A stretch of 64,000 bases of DNA from Opisthocomus hoazin (GCF_030867145.1 NC_134433.1:12661216-12725215); one strand, 5' to 3'; counted from the first letter of the stretch, positions 47,701 through 56,900 are shown. Numbers and translations are program-made. Notes: a model not told the origin generated them from the sequence alone.

Positions 47701-49824
47701 CTCATCACCTTCCTTTTCCTGCTGGAGCACTTGAAAAGGTAATGGCTGGGCTTGTGGCTCCCGGCGGGCTGCGTGGCGCAGGCGGGAGGTGCGGGGTGCG
47801 TCTGTCTTGCCGCTTTGCCATGGGGATGAGACGTGAGCAGAGTTTGAGCTGCTGTCTGATTGCTGTGGTGCCTGTGCAGCCACAGACCGATCCCAAACTG
47901 GAGGCAGATGGTGCTGTACTGGTGCAGAGCAGGGCTGCGGGCGGCAGCCGGGGCCAGCAACAGCAGCTTGGAGTTGGGCAGGTGGCAGAGTGGCCCTTTC
48001 CTCTTCCAGCCCCTCCAAGAGGGTGCAGCCCCAGGCGTGTCCCACCTGCCCTGTCTCCCTGGGCTCCGGTGTGTTTGCTGGGGTCCTGGCCAGGCTGCAG
48101 CCTGTACAGGCTGGGACCTGGTGTGCTGTGAGTCCCTTTGGCTGATGTTGGTGCTGGCTTCCCATGCCTCCTCTCCGTGGACCCCGTAGGATGCTGGAGG
48201 GATCCTGGAGCTGTTCTGCCCCACGGAGCAGCCCCCGGCGCCCCAGGGCCACCGGCCTCGGGGACTGCGCGGCGCCCGGCCGTTGACGCGGGTCAGCTCT
48301 GCAGGGAGCACTCGTCCTCTGGCGAGATGCAGCTCTTGGCTGCCGCAGCCGGTGTGCAGCTGGCTGGACGAGCTCTCCGCGGGGAGCAGCTGGCCTCGGC
48401 GTAGGACGGGGAGTCATCTGGGAGCTGTGCAGTGTCCCCCTTAGTGCTGCGTCCCTCCCCACCAGGCCAGCAGTAGCCCCTGCAAAACAAGGTGCAGTAA
48501 TTCCTGTAACTACTCTGGAGTGGGTGGCTGAGACCCAGAGACAGCCGGCTGCGCAGCCATGTCCCAAAGCTGCGGGTGGTGCCCCGTGTTGCTCGTCCCG
48601 GGGCGAGTGCAGCAATGCATGGTTTGCCAGGCTTCACCTTGGCCCAGATGAAGCCGCTCTGAACCTGGGGATGGACAGTTCTGGGGCTCGTGGAGGGCAT
48701 GGGGCTGTGGGCAGGGCAGCAGCGCAGCAAGCAGAGCCTGCTCAGGAGTTTGGGACCGGGGCTCACGGCTCGTCTTACTTGCATCATGAAGCAGGTTTTT
48801 TTTTTTCCCTTTGGTTTGGCTAAAACCAAACAGAAAAAGTGATTGATGCTGGGGGATGGGGAAGGAAAAATCCATTTCCATCCTGAGAACCGGGCACAGC
48901 CAGTTCCCACATCTGCTCCCCTGGCCAGAGCTCAACCGTGCAGCCTGTGCCGGGGAGCACAGCTGGCTCCTAACATGGCAATGTTGTGGTCCCGGTTCCC
49001 TCGATGCGGGCTGGCTGGGGTCCCGCGGGGTCCAAGGGGTAGGGAGCCTTGGGGGCAGTGGGTGCGGGGCTGGTGCGGAGCTCGCCGTACCCTGCCAGGG
49101 CTCGGGGAGGGTGGAGGCTCCGCAGCACATAAGCAAGTGAGGGCTTGGTCGCTGCCACATCACACCCGGGGCTCCCGGCCAGGCCCAGCGGCTCCGGCGG
49201 AGGCCGTGAAGGGGGCAGAGCTCCCTGCCCTGCACCTGGGTTTGCCGGGGGCCGCGAAGGGCGGTGGGAAGCCAGAGGTCCCCCCACTGGAGCTGGGAGA
49301 AAGGAGATCAGCACTCACCCCCCACATCACCCCATGGTTGCCCCGCTCCAGGAGAACAGCATTAGGGGCTCACCCTCTTTCTCTCCCCGTACCCCGCAGG
49401 GTAGCTGAAAAGGAGCCTATCAACAAAATGTCTCTCCACAACCTGGCCACGGTCTTTGGGCCGACACTGCTGAGACCCTCAGAGGGGGAGAGCAAGGGAC
49501 ACCTCACCCTGGCCTCCGACATCTGGTCCCACGATGTGATGGCCCAGGTAAGAGCCGTGCTGGCAGTGCGGGGCTGCAGCCTGCGCCAGCACCCCTGGGG
49601 TGGGGAGCGGAGGGGTTTCCCTGCCTGTCTGGGTAGATTTGTCACTCTTTGCTGGATGTGGCTGCACAGGGACAAGCTGGGAGGTGATAGCTCTGCCCCT
49701 TTCTGGCCTAACACCCCCCATTTGCCTGCTACAGGTCCAGGTCCTTCTCTACTACCTGCAGCATCCTCCCATCTCCTTCAGTGAGCTGAAACGCAACACA
49801 CTTTACTTCTCCACGGACGTGTAG
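20660..49824 (+). CDS. ABR: ABR, Rho GEF/GAP (main isoform, 23 exons, 861 aa)
   Basis: ABR is the BCR paralogue. Its DH-PH unit acts as a GEF for Rho-family GTPases, and its C-terminal RhoGAP domain turns off Rac and Cdc42, in neurons and leukocytes among other cells. Coding exons: 20660-20720, 25165-25349, 30186-30290, 30854-31039, 31827-31934, 32690-32750, 35268-35320, 35485-35625, 35956-36077, 36195-36360, 36494-36616, 36690-36765, 36895-36999, 37531-37605, 37739-37836, 37951-38082, 46035-46094, 46231-46340, 46584-46723, 47228-47362, 47633-47738, 49400-49547 and 49735-49824. The 2583 coding bases give 861 residues; human ABR has 859. Domains by residue are DH about 93-286, PH about 303-461, C2 about 507-615 and RhoGAP about 649-847, with arginine finger Arg685 in GIYRISG. 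Every junction keeps frame with GT/AG sites and no internal stop, so the gene looks intact. Alternative first exons lie at 9402, 28279, 41519 and possibly 38625. Confidence 0.95.
20721..25164. other. ABR: ABR intron 1
   Basis: The intron is 4.4 kb and mostly GC-rich. AT-richer patches at 23818-23888 and 24847-24900 contain ATTAAT and ATGCAAAT-type words (octamer-like TTATGCAAAT near 24868). They are possible regulatory elements. No coding exon is seen. Confidence 0.5.
24135..24180. repeat. Dispersed 46-bp element, copy 1
   Basis: This is near-identical to 26631-26678 (shared core GAGCTGCC, GGGGGTCTTGG and CTGGGTGGGGGGTG). No known repeat family is recognised. Confidence 0.7.
25165..25349 (+). 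CDS. ABR: ABR exon 2
   Basis: It encodes residues 21-82, an acidic and serine/proline-rich N-terminal segment containing [20 protein letters not shown], which is conserved with human ABR and loosely with BCR (LPYIDDSPSSSPHLS). It starts after CTGACAG and ends ACAGGG|GTAGGT in phase 0. Both the 9402 and 20660 first exons fit its phase. Confidence 0.95.
25945..25959. repeat. T15 homopolymer
   Basis: An uninterrupted run of 15 T in ABR intron 2, preceded by an A-rich segment. Confidence 0.9.
26631..26678. repeat. Dispersed 46-bp element, copy 2
   Basis: This copy matches 24135-24180 in the same orientation with a few substitutions and a small length difference. The flanks differ between the copies. 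Confidence 0.7.
27531..27758. repeat. Four-copy minisatellite, 50/64/64/50 bp
   Basis: The copies are 27531-27580, 27581-27644, 27645-27708 and 27709-27758. Outer copies 1 and 4 appear identical over 50 bases. Inner copies 2 and 3 share a 14-base insertion (AGC[C/T]GCAGAGCCAG) and several substitutions. The array ends about 520 bases upstream of the alternative ABR start at 28279. Confidence 0.9.
27780..28278 (+). promoter_or_regulatory. ABR: CpG-island promoter of the MEEEEE-type ABR isoform
   Basis: CpG-dense, GC-box-rich sequence immediately upstream of the ATG at 28279, including a CCCATAATGG word near 28143. It is inferred to be the promoter and leader of the second ABR isoform. Confidence 0.45.
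28279..28392 (+). CDS. ABR: ABR alternative first exon (about 817-aa isoform)
   Basis: Thirty-eight codons start [20 protein letters not shown] and end SAGEK at an AAG|GTGGGC donor in phase 0, matching exon 3 at 30186. I recall a human ABR isoform of 822 residues starting MEEEEEAIG that skips exons 1-2 in the same way. The predicted protein is about 817 residues with intact DH, PH, C2 and RhoGAP domains; only the N-terminal tail differs. Confidence 0.88.
30186..30290 (+). CDS. ABR: ABR exon 3 (DH domain start)
   Basis: Residues 83-117, [20 protein letters not shown] through EALLL, phase 0 at both ends. It opens the Dbl-homology domain ([15 protein letters not shown] is conserved region 1) and is the first exon shared with the 28279 isoform. 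Confidence 0.95.
30330..30450. repeat. GGAT/GATG-rich degenerate microsatellite
   Basis: Repeated GGATGGATG words with variants begin 40 bases after the exon-3 donor and end near 30450 in GGATGGATGGATGG. Confidence 0.9.
30854..31039 (+). CDS. ABR: ABR exon 4 (DH domain)
   Basis: Residues 118-179, [20 protein letters not shown] through MGHLFQKL. It carries DH helices around [18 protein letters not shown]. Phase 0 at both ends; acceptor TTCTGCAG, donor CTG|GTACGC. Confidence 0.95.
31827..31934 (+). CDS. ABR: ABR exon 5 (DH domain)
   Basis: Residues 180-215, [19 protein letters not shown] through FQKISE. Phase 0 at both ends; acceptor CCCCACAG, donor GAG|GTAAGC. Confidence 0.95.
32690..32750 (+). 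CDS. ABR: ABR exon 6 (DH domain)
   Basis: [20 protein letters not shown] plus one base (phase 1). The donor G|GTACGG completes an Ala codon with exon 7. Confidence 0.95.
32751..35267. other. ABR: ABR intron 6
   Basis: A 2.5-kb GC-rich intron. No exon, repeat family or other gene is recognised. Confidence 0.5.
35268..35320 (+). CDS. ABR: ABR exon 7 (DH domain)
   Basis: [18 protein letters not shown], including the conserved KPIDRVTR segment of the DH fold. Starts in phase 1 and ends in phase 0 at CAC|GTGAGT. Confidence 0.95.
35485..35625 (+). CDS. ABR: ABR exon 8 (end of DH domain)
   Basis: Residues 254-300, [20 protein letters not shown], then [17 protein letters not shown] and TPKGE. It holds the last DH helix and the linker into PH. 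Phase 0 at both ends. Confidence 0.95.
35956..36077 (+). CDS. ABR: ABR exon 9 (PH domain)
   Basis: [20 protein letters not shown], then [17 protein letters not shown]: the first PH strands. The donor GG|GTAAGG leaves phase 2. Confidence 0.95.
36195..36360 (+). CDS. ABR: ABR exon 10 (PH domain)
   Basis: [20 protein letters not shown], then [17 protein letters not shown]. Length is the same as human. Donor GAG|GTGAGA, phase 0. Confidence 0.95.
36494..36616 (+). CDS. ABR: ABR exon 11 (PH domain)
   Basis: [20 protein letters not shown], then [15 protein letters not shown]. Phase 0 at both ends. It differs from human mainly at EFWLLLN (human EFLLLLN). Confidence 0.95.
36690..36765 (+). CDS. ABR: ABR exon 12 (end of PH domain)
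   Basis: [25 protein letters not shown] plus one base. It contains the PH C-terminal helix with its invariant Trp (SEWREAI). Confidence 0.95.
36895..36999 (+). CDS. ABR: ABR exon 13 (PH-C2 linker)
   Basis: [20 protein letters not shown], then [15 protein letters not shown]. Starts and ends in phase 1. Confidence 0.95.
37531..37605 (+). CDS. ABR: ABR exon 14 (C2 domain start)
   Basis: [25 protein letters not shown], the first C2 strands. Phase 1 at both ends; acceptor CACTGCAG. Confidence 0.95.
37739..37836 (+). CDS. ABR: ABR exon 15 (C2 domain)
   Basis: [20 protein letters not shown], then [13 protein letters not shown], ending in phase 0. These are core C2 strands with the conserved EPxWNE turn. 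Confidence 0.95.
37951..38082 (+). CDS. ABR: ABR exon 16 (C2 domain)
   Basis: [20 protein letters not shown], then [20 protein letters not shown] and GQIQ. Phase 0 at both ends; donor CAG|GTACGC opens the 8-kb intron that holds the downstream promoters. Confidence 0.95.
38554..38613. promoter_or_regulatory. ABR: Cluster of RFX X-box-like sites plus CCAAT box
   Basis: Within 60 bases there is CTGTTATGGCAAC (38554-38566), GTTTCCAGGGCAAC (38571-38584, both X-box half-sites with one central mismatch), GTTGCC (38608-38613) and an inverted CCAAT box ATTGG (38601-38605). RFX factors bind GTTNCC/GGNAAC pairs in promoters of cilia and testis genes. It sits 12 bases upstream of an ATG that opens a spliceable frame. 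Promoter function is inferred. Confidence 0.5.
38625..38657 (+). CDS. ABR: Candidate alternative ABR mini first exon
   Basis: The ATG at 38625 opens an 11-codon frame, [11 protein letters not shown], ending at a good CAG|GTGAGC donor in phase 0, the phase required by the exon at 46035. Splicing would give a RhoGAP-only ABR of about 273 residues. I know of no matching annotated isoform. Support is the donor, the phase and the RFX/CCAAT cluster just upstream. Chance is a real alternative, because 11 codons carry little information. Confidence 0.3.
41000..41518 (+). promoter_or_regulatory. ABR: Internal ABR promoter with AP-1/ETS composite
   Basis: A CpG-rich segment upstream of the 41519 ATG. 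TGAGTCA (AP-1, 41250-41256) overlaps ACTTCCTC (ETS/PU.1-type GAGGAAGT, 41256-41263). Such composites are common in myeloid and lymphoid promoters. ABR is active in leukocytes, so a hematopoietic promoter for the GAP-only form is plausible but unproven. Confidence 0.45.
41041..41088. repeat. Perfect 24-bp tandem duplication
   Basis: A unit beginning GGAGCCGGGGATGCTGC occurs twice head to tail (41041-41064, 41065-41088) in the CpG island upstream of the 41519 first exon. Confidence 0.95.
41519..41668 (+). CDS. ABR: ABR alternative first exon, RhoGAP-only isoform (about 312 aa)
   Basis: Fifty codons start [10 protein letters not shown] and end in a basic tail, [13 protein letters not shown], at an AAG|GTGCCT donor in phase 0 that fits the exon at 46035. 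The product would be about 312 residues: this leader plus the C2-GAP linker and the full RhoGAP domain, with no DH, PH or C2. Human ABR has an annotated short isoform of about 310 residues, which this appears to correspond to; I have not aligned it. The basic Leu-rich end could bind membranes. The donor is weak after +4. Confidence 0.78.
45620..45785. promoter_or_regulatory. AT-richer island, candidate intronic regulatory element
   Basis: This non-coding stretch upstream of exon 17 has sharply lower GC than its flanks, with TTATAAATAG, a CCTTGGCTATGG palindrome-like core and TGTTTCATCAAT words. It looks like a conserved noncoding element, which I cannot test without alignment. Confidence 0.3.
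46035..46094 (+). CDS. ABR: ABR exon 17
   Basis: [20 protein letters not shown], residues 600-619, phase 0 at both ends. It is the first exon shared with the GAP-only isoform. Confidence 0.95.
46231..46340 (+). CDS. ABR: ABR exon 18 (C2-GAP linker, GAP start)
   Basis: [20 protein letters not shown], then [16 protein letters not shown], leaving phase 2 at [17 protein letters not shown] opens the RhoGAP domain. Confidence 0.95.
46584..46723 (+). CDS. ABR: ABR exon 19 (RhoGAP catalytic exon)
   Basis: [20 protein letters not shown], then [17 protein letters not shown] and [10 protein letters not shown]. It carries the arginine finger (Arg685 of GIYR), required for stimulating GTP hydrolysis by Rac and Cdc42. 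Donor A|GTGGGT, phase 1. Confidence 0.95.
46724..47227. other. ABR: ABR intron 19
   Basis: A 0.5-kb intron with nothing recognisable. Confidence 0.5.
47228..47362 (+). CDS. ABR: ABR exon 20 (RhoGAP)
   Basis: [20 protein letters not shown], then [19 protein letters not shown] and [18 protein letters not shown] is the conserved RhoGAP block. Phase 1 at both ends. Confidence 0.95.
47633..47738 (+). CDS. ABR: ABR exon 21 (RhoGAP)
   Basis: [20 protein letters not shown], then [15 protein letters not shown], leaving phase 2 at AG|GTAATG. Confidence 0.95.
47739..49399. other. ABR: ABR intron 21
   Basis: A 1.7-kb intron with a T-rich run near 48796-48808. No exon or other gene is recognised. Confidence 0.5.
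49400..49547 (+). CDS. ABR: ABR exon 22 (RhoGAP)
   Basis: [20 protein letters not shown], then [19 protein letters not shown] and [29 protein letters not shown] is the third conserved RhoGAP block. Donor CAG|GTAAGA, phase 0. Confidence 0.95.
49735..49824 (+). CDS. ABR: ABR exon 23 (terminal coding exon)
   Basis: [20 protein letters not shown], then NTLYFSTDV and TAG at 49822-49824. BCR and human ABR end in the same way (LFSTEV and YFSTDV); the short C-terminal Thr-Asp-Val resembles a PDZ ligand. Confidence 0.95.
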   Translation, partial: VQVLLYYLQHPPISFSELKRNTLYFSTDV

Positions 49825-52145
49825 CCTGCAGGCAGAAGGCACCAGCTGCAAATGCTCCCAGCTCCCTGCTGGGGGACATGGACTGGATCGCAGCCCCCCC
49901 AAGGAGACCGACCTGGACCCAGGACGGTGCCGCCTGCAGCTCCTGTACAATCGCGTACCGGTGGCCCGGTCCCACCCCAGGCGCCGTGCCTCTCTGTAAA
50001 GTAGTCGTGTCTTATGTCCCTTCTTGTGTTCAAGAATTGTTTTTATGTATATTTGTACAACGGAAGAGGTAGTGACTGACAAGGGCTGTGGACACAGGCT
50101 TCCCCCTTGGATAGTTTTCTCCAGGACTCCTTTCTGCCCGCACACTCCTACCACGCACCCCTCGTCTCGCCCAGCTTGAAGCCTGCAGCATCCCACGAGT
50201 GCCTGTTTCGCTGCCCAGCTCCCCTGCCCGACGCCTGCATGTGCAGCACCGGCTCGCTTCAGAGGCTGGGAGCTCACGGGCTTCCCTCCCCGGTGACGGT
50301 GACGACCAGCTCTGCTTTGGCTCGCTGCCTGCGCAAACGTTGGACCCTGTGCCTGGATCCTGCTCTGGCCCAAGTGAACCTGCGACCACGAGAGCAGAGG
50401 AGCGGGGTGCTGCTCCCTCCTCACCACATCTCTTCTGGGTGCTTTCAGGCCAGTCCCCTGCTGCAGCCCTTATCCTGTGCTTTGCCTGTGCGCGTGTAGC
50501 ATGGCAGCTACTTCCCTCGCTTGTATCTTGCCTCCAAGTAGCGTTTTGGGGTAACCCATCACACAAGGCTGGAGCGAGAGGTGCTGTGCTGGTCATGATC
50601 CACAGCGGGCTTGAGGGACAGCCAGCCGGGCAGGTCTGCTCCCGCTGCCATGGGCTGACCCCCAGGTCTGTGCTCTGGCACTGAGGGGTCCCATCAGGGC
50701 ACGTGGATCCCACAATTTCCCCAACAAGCCCTGGCAGGGTGGGGAACAGGGTCCCTGCCATTTCTGTATGCCTGTAGCTCTGTCGCAGCGAGGCACGAAC
50801 GCCCCTGCCAGCCCAGCAGCGCTGCAGGGGTTGCCGACACGGCTGCGCCCCATGGCAGAGCCTGCTGGGGCACCAGCCTTCCTGCCATGGCCACGAGAAT
50901 GGGGAGGCTTTTGTTTCCCTCCCTGGCCTTCCTTGCTGCCCTGGGCACAGGGCAAATGGCAGCAGCGTGGCTGTGCCTCAGTGCCAGCCAGGCTGCCCGG
51001 GGTGAGTGCTTGGTGAGGCACCTGGACGGTCACCCAGCCTTGAAACCAGTGCAGAGACGGGAGGAGGAAAGCCTTCGTGGCCCTCGCTACCAGAGGCAGA
51101 AGTGTTTCATTTGCTCTTTCTCACAAAGCAGTTGCTGCTGGGCTAGCTGTGCCCGGCCAGCTCAGGTCTGTTTTAGTTAGTGGCTCCAGTTCTTGAGCCC
51201 CAGGCTGATGGCTGGAGTTGTCACGCCATGTCCCAAGGCAGGACAGCCACATGCCTGCACTCAGGCCACCCGAGTGCCTGGCTCCTGGTAAGGCCCCCAC
51301 TCGCAGGTCGGTCACCTGTTGGGACACGAAACCTTTTGCTCTGTGAGCCGAGTCCGTGTTCTCGTGGGAAAAGCCCCCTCCCTGATTGCATCGGCCCTGT
51401 GCTCTCCTGTGCCAAAGGGGGATGGATGAGAAGTGACCAAGCGTATCCCTGCTAACAGCGGCGTTGCCTTTACCCTCCCGACTAACAGACTGTTCCAGGT
51501 AGAGCCTGGCCGCCTGCCACCAGTGCACCAGGTATGTCCTAAGCCCACCTCCCCGGGGAAGGCAGCACCTGCCAGCCCCGCACCAGCAAAGCAACTTAAG
51601 GAAGGGAGGTCTTTCAGCCCCCCCTCCAAAGGGCTCACACTCCAGACCCTGCTCCTCTTGACTACCAGCTAAACAGAAGGGAAACAGCATTGCAGAAAAA
51701 TAACCAGGCGTCTGTCTTGGCCCTGGACCCAGTAAGGAGGCTGAGTTTTAGATCTGACTGCACAACGGATCCCTGAGTGTGTCTGATTTGTTACATGTGT
51801 CCAAGTCTGTCCACGATACTGTCATTCCAGATGGAGACTCTGTACAGCCAAATTTCCCCCCGTACGACAGCGGCTGGAGGCCTGGTCCATGCAGCCCCAG
51901 CACAACAGGCTGCGGCTGTCCCCGTGACGGGCTTTTACTTGTCCCTCCAGGAAGGAAAAGAGGGGGGTGGACTCTTGCAGCTACAGGTAGTATAGAACTG
52001 TTAATTAATATTTGACTTTCAAAAGTTGTTAAGGATATATTTTTGGTTGTGTTCTGTTTCAATTTCTGTAGATTATAAACTTTAAATGGCTGTAAACCAT
52101 GTGAGGAGAAAAAAATGTTAATAAAAATGCAAAGCCCCAACATTT
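49825..52145 (+). other. ABR: ABR 3' UTR
   Basis: About 2.3 kb of non-coding sequence follows the ABR stop and becomes AT-rich from about 52.0 kb. It ends at the AATAAA at 52120-52125, with a GT-rich downstream element (TGTGGTGTTGCTGTTTG) near 52160. The exact cleavage point is inferred. Confidence 0.75.
52120..52125 (+). terminator. ABR: ABR poly(A) signal
   Basis: A canonical AATAAA in an A/T-rich context, followed about 15-20 bases on by a CA-type cleavage site and then a GT-rich element. Confidence 0.8.
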
Positions 52146-53030
52146 GCACAAAAGGAGCCCTGTGGTGTTGCTGTTTGCACTAAACTGATCCCCTTGGCAT
52201 CACAGCTTCTCTTTCTGTCATGGAAATCTTACTAGTTGCACTTCAAGCCAGTGGTATAAGCACAGGCATTGTGCCAGCCAATCTTTAAAGAGGCATCCTA
52301 TGGTTTGGGCTACATCCTTGCATTTCAGTACATTCTGGAGAAAAAACCTGGACCGTCTGGAGCCAGCCTGTTTAATCAGCCCAGAATTACTCAAGCTTAA
52401 AATTCAGCTGACTTGCACAGCTTCTGGCCTGAGGCTACTGCACAGGCACAGCGAGAGACATCAGATGATCTGGAAACCTCATCTGATCAATCACATGGTG
52501 CCGTCTCCCCACTTCTTTCCACATGGAATGGGAGACAACATGCCTCCAAACTGACCAGTGCATCAGCCAAACCACCCTGCTAGTGTTGCCCTTCCAGGTA
52601 AGCAAGTGCGGCCACCCGTTGGGATGTCAGACTGTGGATGCAAAGGAGGGGAACTAGGCGGGAGAACCCCTATTATGTGTGTGCACTGAATCTGAAATCC
52701 CGCTGCCTCAAAATGATGAGGCTGGGTGTTTGCCCTTGTGGAGCGGCTCAATGAAGGTTAAAATCAGCGTGAACTACTCAGAGTATAAAAATTATCCGTG
52801 GAGGGCTAAGAAAAGAGCTTGGTTAGAAGAGCAAGAGGGCCAATATGAACGCAAATCAAAAAAGGAGCAGCTCCTTCAGCTAATGAACAGATGTTTTGAT
52901 TTCAGTACCAATGTTCTGCAGAGACAACACTTCCTCCAGTGTAACACTGGGGCAGTCAGAGGTGGTACAGGAACATGATGGGAAACAGACTGCGTGCTAA
53001 GTGAATGCCCAGTTATCTGTCTAACCGTGG
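52146..53030. other. ABR-TIMM22 tail-to-tail spacer
   Basis: About 0.9 kb lies between the predicted 3' ends of the convergent genes. No coding potential is recognisable. If either transcript runs further, the tails would overlap. Confidence 0.5.
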
Positions 53031-53875
53031 TTTATTCTCACAACTCTGCTTTCTAGTCTCACTATCAAACTGCTGGAACTAATGGTGTAAGCCTGTGGCA
53101 GTTCAAGCAGTAGCAAGATTATTTGTACTCCCACAGCGAGGTTAAATCAGGCTAGCCAAGTGGCTACAGAGAATTATACTTCTGCAGCAACCTCTTTTTT
53201 CCCCTCAAACCGTTTTGTTCATCTGCCAGTAACCACACGGTTCTAAGGCTATGGATTCCTTTTTGCTTTTCCCTTTAAGACATGGTAAAGAAATCTGGCT
53301 CTCATCTCTGTACTGGAAATAAGACAAGTTGTACAGATGGTGGTTTGTCTTCAGCTGGTATTTAAAAAAAAGCCTGGAACAAACATATTTCTCCACAGGA
53401 TCTTACCTCTCCCCAACAGAGTAGCAAGCTGCAAACTGGTAACTATGAAACACTTGCAGCACGTTCAAATACATGGTAACCTAAATCACTGCATTTCTTT
53501 TTGAAGATTGTCCTCCTGCCTCTTTTGATGCTAGCAACAGACTTAATCAAAATCAGACCCAAAGGATCCAAAAAGCTCAGAGTCCAGGCTTGTTTCCTGG
53601 AAACTGACAGTCAGCTGATCCATCCTGGAGATACTGCTCAGTGCGCCTGGCTCCATCCTCGCATACTCCCGCAAGTCTGCCTGAAGCAGCACGCCAGGGC
53701 TCGGAGCCAGATTATTGTTAGTCATTCAGGAAAAGCGGCCAACACCATCCAGCTTGCACTGATCAGGACTCTGAAGGCAGTGGGAAGGTAAGCCTGATGG
53801 TTCTTCTCCCGTGATGCAGGCTCTTAGCAGCAGCACTGGAACAAACGGGAAACTTGCTCCCAAGGGCTCCCACTG
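53031..53875 (-). other. TIMM22: TIMM22 3' UTR with candidate poly(A) signal
   Basis: The sequence 3' of the TIMM22 stop runs left to TTTATT at 53031-53036, which is AATAAA on the minus strand, the first such hexamer I found after the stop. No protein-coding feature is seen. The 3' end is provisional. Confidence 0.5.
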
Positions 53876-53952
53876 TTACCGTAGATAGTAGTCAATTGCG
53901 GCGGAGAAAGCAGCAAATCCACCACAGCCGATAACCCCTGCCTTCAAACCAG
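53876..53952 (-). CDS. TIMM22: TIMM22 exon 4
   Basis: Begins after TTGCAG, completing an Ala codon, then GLKAGVIGCGGFAAFSAAID and YYLR, stop TAA at 53878-53876. It is the last membrane helix. Confidence 0.95.
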
Positions 53953-56900
53953 CTGCAATGCAAAAAGGGTGGGAAAGAATGAGACAAAACAGGAAAGTTA
54001 TTTTCCTTCCCAGTAACTAGCTTATGCTGTGCTGGCTTGAAGAGATTCCACCTGCAGGAACTCGGCAGTCCACGACCAGGGTCACACTACCACTGCCCCA
54101 GGTGAGGGGGTGGGACCTGGCACACGCTGGACTTAAACCACCACGGCTGGACTAGCACGGTGCGCTGGGTGGGCGCTGTGTTGCTGAGTCTGCCCCCAAG
54201 GGCTGGAAGATGTTTTGTCAGTGGCCGTTGCTGATTTCAGCGCGCTCTGATCCGAGCGCTGCAAGTGGCTTTGCTGTTGGACAAGTGATGCATAGGAAGA
54301 GCAGCTGCAGCTCTGGAAGCTCTAAGAGGATTAGGTCCAGGACCAACTTAACAAGCTCAATTAGAAGCACTTTCAAGAGCACTTTCTTTTCTTTTATGCT
54401 CTGTGGACGGTTTCTTAAGGAGAGATGAGAGAATTTTGGTAATTCTAATGAGCAGAGCAGCTCTCTTCCTACTTGGGGCTTTTCTCCAGATGTTGCTGGC
54501 ACTCAAGGCTTACCAAAGTCCCCACTAGTGCCTGCTGGACTAAAATCCCACTGCTCCTGCTCTTTTACAGCTAAATAGAATTGTCTGTTTGAATTAATAC
54601 ATAAGAAAGGAGGAAAGCATTTAATACACTGTACATGTTTACAGAGTTACTGCCAGTGAAATAGTATATATAAGTAGAGCTCCGTTAACACAAGAGCTGT
54701 AGCTTCAGAGAGTTGCTCACTACGAATTTTTGGCTCCCTCCTCACAACACCATAAAGAGTGTGGATAGCTAACATCATTTCCTGATTTTTCTTTCAAGTC
54801 ACTTCTGTGGATTTTCCTCCAATCTCACTGTCCTGTGCGACCAGGCCTTCCCCACCCACACATCTCTTTCAAGCTGATAGGAAAGTGATAGTCTCATGCT
54901 GACATCACCATAACCCCATGTAAAGAGATTTGCAGTCTGCGCTCCGTTAAAAACACCGCATGCTGTTTAACCAAATTAGAGTCTTATCACAGAAATAGTC
55001 CATAGCAGGCACTACCAACCTCTGAAGCCGATTGCTCCTCCTGTGATGCAGCCGCTAATAACACTATTCTTCCAGTCTGACTTTCCACGATACTGTGGAA
55101 TTAAAAATCAGAGTCAACAAGTAAATGCGAAATAAATGCTCGCTATCTATACTAATACCAAGAGGTATTAAATGACCTTCCAGCCCCTGCTCAGCTGAGG
55201 ATGTTTTTCCCTCTGTTCTCAGCAGATGGCCCCCTGCACTCTCAAACATAAGACTTGCAGGGCCAGGAGAAGACGAAGGAACGGGTCACCGGGAGAGGTG
55301 AGACAAATCCATATGGTGCAATGCAGTGCTATGGCAAAGATTCTCAGGCGAGCCGGCACAGCCCCCAGAACACAGCACTGTGCCCCCAGAACACAGCACT
55401 GTGCACGAGCAGCGGCTCAGAGATTTCAAAGGCACTATAACCACAGGAGTGCAACACTCAGCCTGGCCATGCAGCCTGGTTTGCAGCACAGGCGAGAGCC
55501 ACAGCACCCTGCTGACAAAGGTGTACTCTTGCCAGAGCCAGAGCATGGTAGTTTTTCACCAGCGCAGAAGTCTCTTTGTTGTGTTCCATTGTGCGAGCAG
55601 ATACACTTCTCTTCTAGACGAGTTAAGAAATGTGTCTTTCAAGTAAAAGGTAGTACTCAAAATCATAACAGGCTAATTTCTGTGTTTTAAAAAATGGATG
55701 ACAGACTTATCACCGAGCTGCACAAGGACACTTCTTGCTGTAGGGGCAAGATGAAAATAGGCCTGTTACTTAAGAACTCTCATCAAAGGATCCCTTTCTG
55801 CACATGGAATTTTTAGAGGCTCAGATTACCATGTCGCATCTCCCAGTTAGATGTTTTAAAGTAACAAGTACTCATAGATAGGGTTTTATAAAGTAAATGC
55901 AAATACATTCAGGACTCGAACTTCTCCGTTCTTTGAAGTCCTTTTCAGGACTTGGCCATCGCATGCTCTTCTGGTCATTCTGTCAGAGAACAACAGTTCT
56001 GAAGACAGGTCTCAAAGATTAAAAGCTTTGACGGCCAAGAAACAGAACAACCTAGCATACTCCTCCACTCTGCTACAAAGGGATACACATACTTTTTTGG
56101 ATCTAGTAAAAGAGATTAAGTGTACAAGAAAACATTTCTTAATGCTTAAGAAGTTACTACTCACAGATTCTACCACACATTCGGTGCAGGAGAACATGGC
56201 GCCCACAATGGCAAAGTTCTTCGCATAGGATATGCCTCGCTGCCCCATATCTTTGAGGACCTCTTTTGCAGTTGGCGTGCGATATGGATCCTTGGGATCA
56301 AACCCAACGTTGGTGTCGATGCCAGCTGTGAAGACACCAAACGCGCCTCCCAGAACGAATCCTGCAAAAGACAAAACAATTAAAGCGAGTCTTGGCTGGA
56401 TTCAAGCAGCGCGTTTCTCACAGGCATCAGAGCACCTCCGCTCCCGCTGCCCGTCCACGCTGCAGCGTGAGAGGGGCAGCAAGGGAGCGCACACGGCCTG
56501 TCTGCTGACACTGCGGACCCTGCCGCTGACACCCTGCTCGCCGACAGCCTGTGCTGCGCTGAGGAAGGGCTGCAAGCACCCCTTCCTTTGCAAAAGGAAG
56601 GCAGACAGACAGAGATCCCTCCCTGGGACCTGCGACAGACACTGGAGGAGGCTTAGAGAGAGGAAAATTAAGCACTGGGGGTCCCTGTGCTGCAGCCTCT
56701 TCTCTATCCACCCCCTCCCCGAGGCCGCGGGGACCCCCCCCCCCCCCACTCCCTAACCGCCATCCCCCTCCGCGCCCCGTCCCCCCCCGCCGCACCTCCC
56801 ACGCAGGCCAGCGCCGCTTTGAAGGTGCAGCTCTCCATGGCCCGCTCCACCATCTTCTGCTCCTCGCTCTTGGGCGGCCCGGGGATGCCCCCGAGGGCGG

